Assembly: GCF_002884445.1 (NCBI RefSeq)
Contig: NZ_KZ614144.1
Coordinates: 165,272 to 229,271, forward strand
Length of the DNA: 64,000 nucleotides
Direction of reading: 5' to 3'
DNA from: Paenibacillus castaneae
GTDB lineage: Bacteria > Bacillota > Bacilli > Paenibacillales > Paenibacillaceae
Numbering within the stretch: the first letter of the stretch is position 1; each line of letters starts with the position of its first letter. The translations under genes were made by a program, and so were the position numbers. Positions 52,209 through 60,564 of the stretch are shown here, one piece after another. The notes below the pieces were generated by a model. That model saw only the letters and a list, made by a program, of their open reading frames with translations, searched no databases and was not told the DNA's origin.

Positions 52209-53927
52209 ATGTATAGATTATTAATTGTAGATAATGAAGAGATAATAGTGAATCATCTTTACGAAATTTTTCGAGGAATGGATCATTTGAATCTTGATGT
52301 TTATAAGGCCTATGGTAGTAAAGAAGCCATTGAGTGGCTTAATAGAACAAGAATTGATATTGTACTGACCGATATCGATATGCCCGATATTGACGGATTG
52401 CAACTAATGAAGGAAGTTTTTCGAATTTGGCCACAGTGCAAAGTTATATTGTTGACAGGACATAGTGAATTTGGTTTTGTATACAAAGCCATTCAGCATA
52501 GGGATGTCAGTTATATTTTGAAGTCGGAAGATATCGAGAAAGTTATTCAGGTAGTTGAAGAGAATTTGTCGAAAATTCGCAAAGAAATTAAAACGGAAGA
52601 TTTAATTAGTAATGCAAAAAAGCAAGTTCACATGGCACTTGATTTGTTTCAAGAAGACTATTTAATGTGCATTTTAAAGGGTGATCGTAGTGTACAAATT
52701 ACGGAGGAGCAATTCGGAAAACTATCGATCCCTCTTAATGTGCAATGGCCAATTACATTGGTATTGGGAATGATCGATAAGTTTCCAGAAAATTGTGACT
52801 ATATGCAACAGATGCAACTGCTATATTCTGTACGTCAAATTATTCAAAGATATATAGCCACTCATTTGAATGTATCCATTATATTAGACGAAAATCGTCG
52901 CTTTGTCATTTTTGTGCAGCCTAAAGAATCATTATCCAGCACAATCTCAGTAGATGCAGAAATGAGGGATCAGTTTTACAATAAGACACTCTCTTTTCTT
53001 AAAGGGATATTAGAAGTTATACAATCAGCTTCACAGGAGAATTTCAATATGCCTATTAGCTTAACAGTTAGTAGTAAAGCAAGCCGATGGGATGAGATTG
53101 CTAATCAATATCATTCGTTACAACATCTACTTAACTATCGGATAGGTATCGAAAATAATATACTATTGATTGACAGTGAGTTTAATGACAATATTGATGA
53201 TGAGTCTGTCACTGAAAACACCTATGATGTACAATGCCTGGAAGGGGAAGAGCTAGTAAAAACGCTTAAACTTAAAAATCTTGCTGTCATTGAGCAGTAT
53301 TTGGAATCAGGGCAAAGAGAGGATTTTTATGAAGCTTTAGACCAATTCCTTATTCCTTTAAGAGGTATTCACAGTAAAAGTAACATAATTGCACAGGAAG
53401 CATTTTATACCGTGTCCCTGTATCTAATGTCATATATCAACAGATGGGGACTCATTGAAAAGGTAGTATTCCAAATGGGTCAGATAAAACTTATGCGGAC
53501 TGAACTTTTTGATTCTTGGGGAGATGCGGCGTTATATTTGATGGAATTGGCTTCAGTTCTTTTTAATATGCAAACAATAGAACAAAAGAAACGAGCGGAT
53601 AATATCATCGACTTCTTACAAGGATTTATTAAGGGGAATTTGGATGAAGATTTGTCATTGGTTAGATTAGCTGAGCAAGTGCATCTAAATCCGTCGTATT
53701 TGTCGCGTATTTATAAACAGGAAACTGGTAGAAATTTGACTGAGTTTATTGATACAACCCGTTTAACAAAAGCCAAAAATTTACTTAAGAGTGAAAATTC
53801 GCGAATAAATGATATTGCTCGGCGAGTTGGATACGAAAGTGCTACTTCATTTAACCGCTTTTTTAAAAAAGCAACTGGCTATTCTCCACAGGAGTACAGA
53901 GAAAGGCATCTTTTTGGGATGCTATAA
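52209..53927 (+). CDS. YesN-type response regulator, AraC family
   Basis: The 572-residue regulator has a receiver domain (about 1-120; phosphorylated Asp55 in VLTDIDMPD, DNEE acidic pair near 8-11), a long middle region, and a C-terminal AraC/XylS helix-turn-helix pair (about 475-570; DLSLVRLAEQVHLNPSYLSR and INDIARRVGYESATSFNRFF). It probably activates the ABC operon and abfA. ATG 52209 follows AAGGTGATGG by 8 bases; TTG 52203 is too near that site. It ends ahead of a strong terminator. Confidence 0.92.
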   Translation: MYRLLIVDNEEIIVNHLYEIFRGMDHLNLDVYKAYGSKEAIEWLNRTRIDIVLTDIDMPDIDGLQLMKEVFRIWPQCKVILLTGHSEFGFVYKAIQHRDVSYILKSEDIEKVIQVVEENLSKIRKEIKTEDLISNAKKQVHMALDLFQEDYLMCILKGDRSVQITEEQFGKLSIPLNVQWPITLVLGMIDKFPENCDYMQQMQLLYSVRQIIQRYIATHLNVSIILDENRRFVIFVQPKESLSSTISVDAEMRDQFYNKTLSFLKGILEVIQSASQENFNMPISLTVSSKASRWDEIANQYHSLQHLLNYRIGIENNILLIDSEFNDNIDDESVTENTYDVQCLEGEELVKTLKLKNLAVIEQYLESGQREDFYEALDQFLIPLRGIHSKSNIIAQEAFYTVSLYLMSYINRWGLIEKVVFQMGQIKLMRTELFDSWGDAALYLMELASVLFNMQTIEQKKRADNIIDFLQGFIKGNLDEDLSLVRLAEQVHLNPSYLSRIYKQETGRNLTEFIDTTRLTKAKNLLKSENSRINDIARRVGYESATSFNRFFKKATGYSPQEYRERHLFGML

Positions 53928-54012
53928 ATGAAAAAACCTTCTAATTTAATAAAAATCTATCTAAGTCAATCCGTGCTATATCCAACTTAGAAATAATTCA
54001 ATAGATAACTCT

Positions 54013-54066
54013 AAAGGGGCAATTCAAAAGTCATAATAATTGACTTTTGAACTGCCCCTTTAATTA
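54013..54066 (+). terminator. Strong terminator after the YesN gene
   Basis: 21-base arms (54013-54033 and 54041-54061; ends AAAGGGGCA and TGCCCCTTT) with one mismatch and a 7-base loop. A-runs and T-runs at both sides would let it work in either direction. Confidence 0.85.
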
Positions 54067-54085
54067 ATAGTGTATTTATTTACAG

Positions 54086-54262
54086 TTATTCATTTCCGTT
54101 TTCAAGGGCCTGTTCGGGTTCATCATAATCACCAATTGGTTTGCTAATCCATCGTTTAAAGTAACCTTGCTCAAGTAATACTTTGATTAAGATTAAAAGA
54201 ATAGGTGATAAAATTATACCGGAGATTCCAAATAATGATAAAGAGATTTTATTTAGTCGAAT
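54086..54262 (-). pseudogene. Remnant of an AI-2E family transporter (C-terminus only)
   Basis: Reading the minus strand gives 58 residues ending in stop: SLFGISGIILSPILLILIKV followed by a short basic-acidic tail ...WISKPIGDYDEPEQALENG. A hydrophobic G-x-x-G-x-x-L-x-P-x-L-x-x-L segment near the end is the C-terminal pattern of AI-2E/YdbI-type membrane proteins. The rest of the gene is missing; duplicated abfA sequence begins about 15 bases upstream of the fragment, so the duplication join probably cut it off. Confidence 0.65.
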
Positions 54263-54276
54263 TCTAAAGCAGCAGT

Positions 54277-54892
54277 TGACAACGCAGCAACAATTGCATC
54301 CCGCATCGTATTTTGCTGGTAAAGGAAAGCAGGATTAGTCTCAGGCTCAGCCTGATGCCAAGTTCCCCATTCGTCCATAATAATTCAAACTTCGTTTTTT
54401 GGATCGTACTGATCCATGACATGCTTATGTCCGCGAATCAGTTCATCAATATAGACCTCGGCGCAATGTACGATAATAGTTTCCTTTGTCGAAACCGACA
54501 GCCGGTCCTTTGTTCTCCCAAGGATATGGTTCTGTTTCATAGTACTTAGGCATGGTGTAGTAATGTAACGATAGACCATTCATATTTTTCCCTGAAAGAC
54601 GCATCAATGTTTCGAAACGCTTGTATATATCTGCATAGTATTCTGGTCGCATATTTCCACCGCAACCCCAGTTTTCATTGCCAATTCCGAAAAACTCGAT
54701 CTTCCAAGGCTCATCACGGCTGTTTTGACGCCTCCAGTTTGCCATCGGCGATTCACCGCTAAAAGTCATATATTCAATCCATTCACTTACTTCTCGAGGA
54801 GTACCAGAACCAACATTTGCAGCAATATATGGGGAACAGTCAATTTGTTCGCAAAGATCGAGAAACTCATAAGTGCCGAAGGAGTTGTCCTC
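54277..54892 (-). pseudogene. Broken second copy of the arabinofuranosidase gene
   Basis: It matches codons from about 100 to 330 of abfA but has a stop made by one changed pair of bases near 54390, a 2-base deletion near 54457, an 81-base in-frame deletion near 54610 and a 304-base deletion that removed the start. The C-terminal third is absent. Both larger deletions lie between short direct repeats in copy A (AATGTTTC and CCTCT), of which one remains. No enzyme can be made. Confidence 0.93.
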
Positions 54893-55064
54893 TCCAATCC
54901 AGTAAAATAGCCAATCAGATTTAAATATAGCGCTTTCATTCATGTGATTACAATCAAAAAAACTGCTTAGAAGCATGGTTGTAAACAAATGATAAGATAG
55001 TACAAATCGGTGAGGGTGATATAGATGAAGAGAGTAAACGAATGCTAAGATTGTAATAATTCAA

Positions 55065-55078
55065 TGATAGCGCTTTCA
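55065..55078 (+). promoter_or_regulatory. Candidate CcpA cre site before the SLH-protein gene
   Basis: TGATAGCGCTTTCA fits the cre consensus TGWNANCGNTNWCA fully and sits at the position equivalent to 46617-46630 in the duplicate. Confidence 0.65.
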
Positions 55079-55212
55079 AAGCATTAAGTTTATATTAAAA
55101 GGAGTCTCTGACATATAATAGCTCATCAACATCATTGCAAATCAATGAAATCATTGTTGGATGTTGAACATGACATGTGGCTTAATATGTAGATAATAAG
55201 GGGGGAATGATT

Positions 55213-58200
55213 TTGAAAAAAAGAATTATGTCAAAACGATTTAGCAGAATGCTTGCGTTCTTCTGTCGCTTGGTAATGGTGGCGTCGCTAGTGCCTACCA
55301 GCTTTGCCGTCGGCACTGACAACATCGTGAACGCGGAAGCACTTGAAACACCGACCGCCATGTTCGGAACTCCCGAACTCGGGTCAGACGACCCACTGTG
55401 GGCCCTGACAATGGAGCATCTCATCAACAAAAGTACTGTGCCCGGCGACTCCAGACCCCATGCCACTGGCACAGCCAGGATCCTTTGGGACTCCAACTAC
55501 CTGTATGCCCGCGTGGTTGTGCAGGACAGCAATCTATATCAGGGAGCCGGCGGAGATCACCAGTACGATAGCCTGGAGTTTTATGTAGGCACCGGAACCT
55601 CGGGCGCAAACCAATGGCGTGTCAGCGCGACGGGCGTGTTTTCAGGGCAGTCCGCTCCGGGCAGAGCTGCTTGGACTAAGATCACGGAAACAGGATATAT
55701 CGTGGAGATGAGAATACCGAAAAGAACCTTGACCTTGAAGGAAGGCGATTTTACCTTTGATGTTTATATCAATAACTCGACGGAAAAGGGCGGTGACCGC
55801 TATGAAGTCGTTTCCAGTTTCGGAGATCCGGACAAGGCTTATAGCAGCGCTGCTTCATATACAAACAGCCTGAAGCTCATTTTAGCCAATGAAGTGGACA
55901 CCAGATTCTCAATCACCGCCACGGCGGGATCGGGCGGCCAAATAACGCCGAACGCACCCGGCGATGTTCTGAGAATAGCTAGCAACTCAAACAAAGAATT
56001 TACGATTACCCCCGATTACGGCAAAATTGTGGATACCGTAACGGTAGACGGCGAGGCCGCGACTCTATCCGATGGCACTTATACCTTTTTAAATGTTAAC
56101 GCTGACCATACAATTCACGTGACATTCAAAAATGATTCGGCCGCGGAGCTGCTTCCCTTTATCGTATGGAATGACAACTTCGCCAGTGGCGAGTACACGA
56201 CGGCTGTAATCATTGATTTGGGCGAAGGGAAGGCGGCGGTAGGCTCCGAGCTTAATCCGGGCTTGTTTACCGTGTCGGCCAGGAACACGACCCTGAACGG
56301 CGCCTCGGTGACCTTTGCAGGGACGCGCAAGATCACAAGGGTATACGCCAATGACGAACCGAAGGTGCGCGGCTATCTGGGGACGGTAAGCAATTCACCG
56401 GATTATCAAGCCGGACTGGAAAGCGGCCGTTACATCGTAGTTGAGTCTGAGTTTTATTCAGCTGGCGGCGGCACTATAACGCTGGATGGCAGCATGAACT
56501 CGACAAAGCAGGTTTACAGCATCGTCCAAAACGGCGCGCTCGTACTGAAAGAAGGGAGTCCGCTTAGCTACGTGGTTTTTGAACAGGAAAAAGTTGTTAA
56601 TCCGATCCTTGACAAGTTTACAACACCCACGGGCAATTCGGTCAATCGCGCGCTCTACCTTCACAAGGATGACAACGGTGAAGTATTGCAAGGGTTGCCG
56701 CTGTATGTCTATACCCACGGCATGGGACGCGGCGGCACAAGCGCTGCGACAGACCAAAAAGCGGCCATGAAATCCGCCAACGGCGCAGTCGCTCTGATGA
56801 AGAAAATGGAGAAAGATCCCGGCAAATACGCCAGCCATATACTGAATATTTCCTATAATGGCACGTCTACTCCTTCCACAGCCAATGTTAAGAAGGTTAT
56901 AGACGACCTGGTTGCCAGCGGCGCAGTAGACCCTAACCGTATTTACGTGGCGGGCTTCTCATGGGGCGGCCAGTATACGAACAGCTTAGTTAACGCCTAT
57001 CCCGGCTTCTTCGCGGCCGCCGCACCTATGTCTCCGGTAAGCGGCTCACCGAACGCGAACGCCAACAACGTTCACAACGACCTGGCCTATTGGATGTTTA
57101 TAAATAAACATAACGTTGGAGGATACCAGACTAACCTCACTACCTTCATAAACACCAATATGCCGAAAATGATCAACGCGAGGGCTTCGCGCTTTGAGAG
57201 CAATGAGCCTCTTACGTGGCCCTACAATCAATTTGATCAGCCGAATTGGAGGCCGAATCAGGCCAACACACCTGTCCTGGGTGATCAAGTAGCGCACGAA
57301 GTTGAAGCGGCGGTTCTTTACAACCAGATAACTATGGGGACTTGGAGCATACCTCCCACGGCGCAGTCCTCTAACTTGTCGGCTTGGGACAATGATTACA
57401 CAGACGTCTTTGATTGGATGTTCGTGCAGAGAAAAATGAACGTTCCTGGTGCTCCTGGCGATTTCAGGGCGACGGCGGGCGATGGACAGGTCACATTGAG
57501 ATGGACTTCTCCTGACGATCCTAACGACGGTCGCAGCGCGATATTGGACTACAAGGTCTGGTATGGCGACGTGACGCCGGTCACACTGGATGCAGCGACG
57601 ACCGAATATACCTTCACGGGCCTGACAAACGGCCAAGACTACACGTTTAAGGTCATCGCGATAAGCGCGAAGGGCGACAGCGCGGAGATGAGTGCGACGG
57701 CGACGCCGATGACGACTCCCATTGTGCCCGACGGCAATACGGGCAACACCGGCAATACGGGCACCGGGACAGACGTTGGATCGTCGAAGCCGACCTACAC
57801 AGTGAACACACCGAAGGATAAGCCCGCGGTCACGGACAAAAACGGCAACACCACTCTGCCCGGTGGCGGCGAGATTGTGACCAAGGGCGGAACGAAGATT
57901 GAGGTACCCGAAGGCACAACTATAGACTCAAACGGTAGGGTGACCATTCCGGCGGACAAGAGCGCCAAAGTGACACTACCCGGCGGCAACAGCATGTCGC
58001 TGAACATCCATGAGGGTACGGAGCTTGTGTTCGATGACGACACCCGGCTGGGCTTCCTCGTGATGTCGGGCAATCCTTTCAGGGATGTCAACATGGACAA
58101 CTGGTTCTACAGCTACGTAAACTTAGCCTACACATACGGTCTTTTCAACGGCACGACGTCCACGACGTTCTCACCGGGCACCTCAATGACGCGTGCGATG

Positions 58201-58623
58201 TTTGTGCAGGTACTGGCCAATCTTGAGAACGTAAACCGCTCCGGCTACACGAGTTCCCGCTTTAGCGACGTGACGGACGGGCAGTGGTACACGGCGGCAG
58301 TCGAGTGGGCGGCCGAAAGCGGCATAGCCAACGGTATAAACGCAGACCAGTTTGACCCCAATTCACCGATGACGCGCGAGCAGATGCTGGTGATACTGTA
58401 CAACTACATGAAGTACAAGGGCTATGAGATACCTGAAAGCCAATCTAAGTCCTTCGCGGACGAGAGTGAGATCAGCTCATGGGCGTTGGAGGCCGTTCAG
58501 GCGCTGCGGGGAATCGGCATTGTATTAGGCAAGCCGGACAACCTCTTTGACCCCAAAGCCACCGGCACCCGCGCCGAAGTAGCTACTATCTTTACAAGGT
58601 TCGTCGAATATCTGGCTAAGTAA
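55213..58623 (+). CDS. Large secreted esterase-like protein with CBM9-like, FN3 and three SLH domains
   Basis: The protein has about 1,136 residues: signal peptide (about 1-32), CBM9/DOMON-like sugar-binding region (about 80-220, ILWDSNYLYARVVVQDSNLY), a repeat domain (about 230-305), an alpha/beta-hydrolase region (about 470-745) with nucleophile elbow VAGFSWGGQY (Ser near 582), FN3 (about 750-840), a Gly/Asn/Thr linker and three SLH domains (about 955-1136; MTRAMFVQVL, MTREQMLVIL, GTRAEVATIF). SLH domains hold proteins to the wall. Near the end of the hydrolase the expected His before AW is absent (NLSAWDNDY), so catalysis is uncertain. TTG 55213 is chosen as in the duplicate gene, after AAGGGGGGAA. 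Base composition is richer in G+C than its neighbours. Confidence 0.8.
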   Translation: MKKRIMSKRFSRMLAFFCRLVMVASLVPTSFAVGTDNIVNAEALETPTAMFGTPELGSDDPLWALTMEHLINKSTVPGDSRPHATGTARILWDSNYLYARVVVQDSNLYQGAGGDHQYDSLEFYVGTGTSGANQWRVSATGVFSGQSAPGRAAWTKITETGYIVEMRIPKRTLTLKEGDFTFDVYINNSTEKGGDRYEVVSSFGDPDKAYSSAASYTNSLKLILANEVDTRFSITATAGSGGQITPNAPGDVLRIASNSNKEFTITPDYGKIVDTVTVDGEAATLSDGTYTFLNVNADHTIHVTFKNDSAAELLPFIVWNDNFASGEYTTAVIIDLGEGKAAVGSELNPGLFTVSARNTTLNGASVTFAGTRKITRVYANDEPKVRGYLGTVSNSPDYQAGLESGRYIVVESEFYSAGGGTITLDGSMNSTKQVYSIVQNGALVLKEGSPLSYVVFEQEKVVNPILDKFTTPTGNSVNRALYLHKDDNGEVLQGLPLYVYTHGMGRGGTSAATDQKAAMKSANGAVALMKKMEKDPGKYASHILNISYNGTSTPSTANVKKVIDDLVASGAVDPNRIYVAGFSWGGQYTNSLVNAYPGFFAAAAPMSPVSGSPNANANNVHNDLAYWMFINKHNVGGYQTNLTTFINTNMPKMINARASRFESNEPLTWPYNQFDQPNWRPNQANTPVLGDQVAHEVEAAVLYNQITMGTWSIPPTAQSSNLSAWDNDYTDVFDWMFVQRKMNVPGAPGDFRATAGDGQVTLRWTSPDDPNDGRSAILDYKVWYGDVTPVTLDAATTEYTFTGLTNGQDYTFKVIAISAKGDSAEMSATATPMTTPIVPDGNTGNTGNTGTGTDVGSSKPTYTVNTPKDKPAVTDKNGNTTLPGGGEIVTKGGTKIEVPEGTTIDSNGRVTIPADKSAKVTLPGGNSMSLNIHEGTELVFDDDTRLGFLVMSGNPFRDVNMDNWFYSYVNLAYTYGLFNGTTSTTFSPGTSMTRAMFVQVLANLENVNRSGYTSSRFSDVTDGQWYTAAVEWAAESGIANGINADQFDPNSPMTREQMLVILYNYMKYKGYEIPESQSKSFADESEISSWALEAVQALRGIGIVLGKPDNLFDPKATGTRAEVATIFTRFVEYLAK

Positions 58624-58644
58624 AAGCGTAAACAGAAAAATGCG

Positions 58645-58690
58645 GACCCTACCGGCTGGAAAATATCCAGCCGGAAGGGTCTCCTTCTAT
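58645..58690 (+). terminator. Terminator after the SLH-protein gene
   Basis: Stem GACCCTACCGGCTGG / CCAGCCGGAAGGGTC with one mismatch, then TCCTTCTATTTT. Confidence 0.8.
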
Positions 58691-58769
58691 TTTACAAAGA
58701 AAATCTCCGGTCTGATGCTGCTAAACACACTACAGTAGCGTAGGGCTTTGGTCTATGCCTGTTTCATTA

Positions 58770-58904
58770 TCACTTGGGTGCCGCTGTCGATGCACGCGCT
58801 ATCAATGACGGTCTGTATAATAATCTCTCATTTCCCGGACTATCGGTTTGAATCATATTCAACAAATACTCGGCGGCTTTTTTGCCGAGTTTTTGCTTTT
58901 GATG
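58770..58904 (-). pseudogene. Remnant of a LacI-family regulator (C-terminus only)
   Basis: Minus-strand translation gives KLGKKAAEYLLNMIQ followed by SLIARASTA near the stop. The G-x-x-A-x-x-x-L-L-x-x-I ... L-x-x-R-x-S-T pattern is the usual end of LacI/GalR regulators. Only about 44 residues remain, and a stop codon precedes them in frame. The DNA between 58691 and 58976 otherwise holds no gene. Confidence 0.7.
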
Positions 58905-58976
58905 TTACGTTGTCATTTCAAAGGACCCAAAATTCGAAACGCAAATTTTAAATACATTATGGGAACCAGACGATGA

Positions 58977-59168
58977 ATGGGATCGGGTTGTTTGAATATC
59001 CAACTTTTTACTAGGTGGGAACCTTGTCCTAGTTGCGAAAGTGTAATGAGAGCCTTTATTATAGAGGTGGATCAACGAAAGATTGAATGTAATATCGATG
59101 TGTATTTTAAAAAAAGACATAGCCGATCTAGTTTAATGGAGAGAGTGGAAGCATGGAGTTCAGTTTAA
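58977..59168 (+). pseudogene. Possible C-terminal fragment of a deaminase-type toxin
   Basis: The 63-residue frame contains LFTRWEPCPSCESVMRAFII, like the zinc-binding P-C-x-x-C half-site and following helix of bacterial deaminase toxins. The upstream H-x-E half-site is absent, so it would be the tail of a larger lost gene. It overlaps by 16 bases the start of a small acidic protein gene, the usual place for an immunity gene. Recognition rests on a short motif only. Confidence 0.4.
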
Positions 59169-59500
59169 AGAGCCTTCGGAAAGCTGTGACAGATATGTTT
59201 CTGAAGTATTCTTCAAAAACAAACGATCGGCTGAAAGTTATAGACAGGATATTGTACGACTTTGAGGATATCATTGAAGCAAAGCTCGTATATGAGTATG
59301 TTATATATGAAACCCTGCTTGAATTGAATAAGGAGAGTAATGGATTATTAGAGAATGATGAGATTAAAAATGCTTTGCAGACATTGATGGAGAAATGCAA
59401 CGACTATATGTCCCCGGATGAGCAACTTGAAATGATGCGAGAAAATATGGGGAATGTTTTAGCTCACCTAAGACTTTACCAGCACAAAAAATGCTATTGA
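59153..59500 (+). CDS. Small acidic helical protein, possible immunity protein
   Basis: The 115-residue protein (MEFSLKSLRKAVTDMFLKYS at the start) is rich in Glu, Leu and Asn, looks all-helical, and has no signal peptide or membrane helix. I do not recognise a family. Its ATG follows GGAGAGAGTGG by 7 bases, a good site, and it begins inside the toxin-like frame above, so an immunity role is a guess from position. The surrounding sequence is AT-rich and contains remnants. Confidence 0.55.
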   Translation: MEFSLKSLRKAVTDMFLKYSSKTNDRLKVIDRILYDFEDIIEAKLVYEYVIYETLLELNKESNGLLENDEIKNALQTLMEKCNDYMSPDEQLEMMRENMGNVLAHLRLYQHKKCY

Positions 59501-59878
59501 ATAAATATTTCTTCTACGGTAAGATCAACGGAAAATTAGCTTAGGGGGATTTTATTGGAACAGCTTCAACTACGAAAGTTTATCAACACGTTGAAGATAA
59601 AGAATACTTTGGTGCGGCAATTACTCATGAGAATGGAGAATAATTTGTTGTATTAAATAGTTTCGGGGGCATGATAACGATGTGTGAAGGTAAGGCTTTT
59701 GTTGATGCTAATATATTTTAGTAACTTACAAGAATCATCCCGATAAGGAACTGCCGATGCTGTCTTACATATAATAAGCAGCGTATTATCTATACATTAA
59801 AATCTGAGGGAATGAATAAATTAATTGAAATCCACCATAATAGTCAAGTACACCTACCTATCGATTGGAGGATAATGC
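59501..59878 (+). other. AT-rich gap with decayed reading frames
   Basis: No complete gene. One frame at 59555-59641 reads TKVYQHVEDKEYFGAAITHE and stops, with no start codon or upstream body. This looks like another gene remnant. No repeats or RNA genes were found. Confidence 0.4.
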
Positions 59879-60061
59879 ATGCAAGATAATCTCGAGAGTA
59901 ATTATGATTGTGCCAATGCGGGAGATGATCTGCATCAACTCAAGCAGGAGCTCGAATCGCTTCGTGAACAGCAAGTGGAGAACAAAGAATCACAAGAAAC
60001 GATCAATCGACTTGAAAATCAAATCTCGTTCATATTAAACAAATGTGATATCAACCATTAG
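59879..60061 (+). CDS. Small coiled-coil protein of unknown function
   Basis: The 60-residue protein is predicted to be one amphipathic helix (DDLHQLKQELESLREQQVEN, then QETINRLENQISFILNK) with heptad-like Leu/Ile spacing, a coiled coil. ATG 59879 follows TTGGAGGATAATGC with 9 bases spacing, a strong site, which is the main reason to accept it. A hairpin lies just after the stop. I recognise no family. Confidence 0.5.
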   Translation: MQDNLESNYDCANAGDDLHQLKQELESLREQQVENKESQETINRLENQISFILNKCDINH

Positions 60062-60074
60062 TCTGAATTTGAAT

Positions 60075-60130
60075 AAACAACGGATCCCTTCTTTACCCGA
60101 TTAAGAGGTGAAGTAAGGGATTCATTGTTT
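60075..60130 (+). terminator. Imperfect hairpin after the coiled-coil gene
   Basis: AAACAACGGATCCCTT pairs with AAGGGATTCATTGTTT around an imperfect middle part. The T run is short. The following 60131-60384 holds no gene. Confidence 0.5.
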
Positions 60131-60384
60131 CAAACGCGTAATCATTTATGTTCTTGTCATTTCTTCATAAAAATAGCATATAAATTTTGTTGTATTTGGA
60201 CAAGAACTTATATGAATGCATTTCTTGGAAGTGTTAATGATTGTCGTTAAGCCAACGGAGAACGTTAGTTTAATAGCTTAAAACGATGAGCAGGTACTGC
60301 TGCGATAACTTGCCCTTTTTATTAATTTAGCGGATATATAGAGCTTATTGGTGCTGAAATGATTAAGGAAATATTCTGTATTTA

Positions 60385-60413
60385 AGGGGAGGCAATTCCC
60401 CTCACCTCCACCA
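60385..60413 (+). repeat. Fourth, degenerate copy of tmRNA 3' end
   Basis: AGGGG-...-CCCCTCACCTCCACCA keeps the T-arm stem, acceptor side and CCA of tmRNA with several changes. The bases after it (AATATCATGAAAAAAGACAC) continue like those after copy 2. Confidence 0.75.
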
Positions 60414-60423
60414 ATATCATGAA

Positions 60424-60450
60424 AAAAGACACCGTGTCAGGTGTCTTTTT
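60424..60450 (+). terminator. Terminator after tmRNA-end copy 4
   Basis: AAAAGACACC / GGTGTCTTTT, the same hairpin as at 43983-44009. Confidence 0.85.
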
Positions 60451-60518
60451 GCTTGTCTTCTTATACTTCAGTTATATTTACGCAGTGTATTTGAATAACA
60501 GAAGCTAATCCTTCGCAT

Positions 60519-60558
60519 ATAAAAAAGCGTCGACAAGTCAGTTAGACTTATCGGCGCT
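60519..60558 (-). terminator. Terminator of the binding protein/YesM/YesN cluster
   Basis: Minus-strand stem AGCGCCGATAAGTC / GACTTGTCGACGCT with loop TAACT, followed by a T run. Confidence 0.85.
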
Positions 60559-60564
60559 CTGTCT

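Larger units (their letters stand above)
54277..55219. repeat. Segmental duplication, copy B (pseudo-abfA plus control region)
   Basis: Matches 45442-46772 with about 90-95 % identity by eye outside the deletions. The control region 54893-55206 keeps the cre site and the TTGAAAA start of the next gene. The left join lies beside the AI-2E remnant and the right join in the first codons of the SLH-protein gene. Confidence 0.92.
43048..60413. mobile_element. Composite, decayed integration zone downstream of tmRNA
   Basis: Three extra copies of the tmRNA 3' end (43918-43972, 44747-44846, 60385-60413) repeat the gene end in the same orientation, each followed by its own terminator. This is what repeated insertion of islands into the tmRNA 3' end would leave. 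The content is mixed in base composition and includes gene remnants. No integrase or recombinase gene is visible, so the elements cannot be delimited firmly. The first interval, 43048-43972, holds only a UPF0316 gene. Confidence 0.5.

Noticed and set aside
43048-60564. Integrase, transposase or phage genes in the accessory region
   Set aside because: All sizeable frames were examined and none has recombinase motifs, so no specific element type is named.
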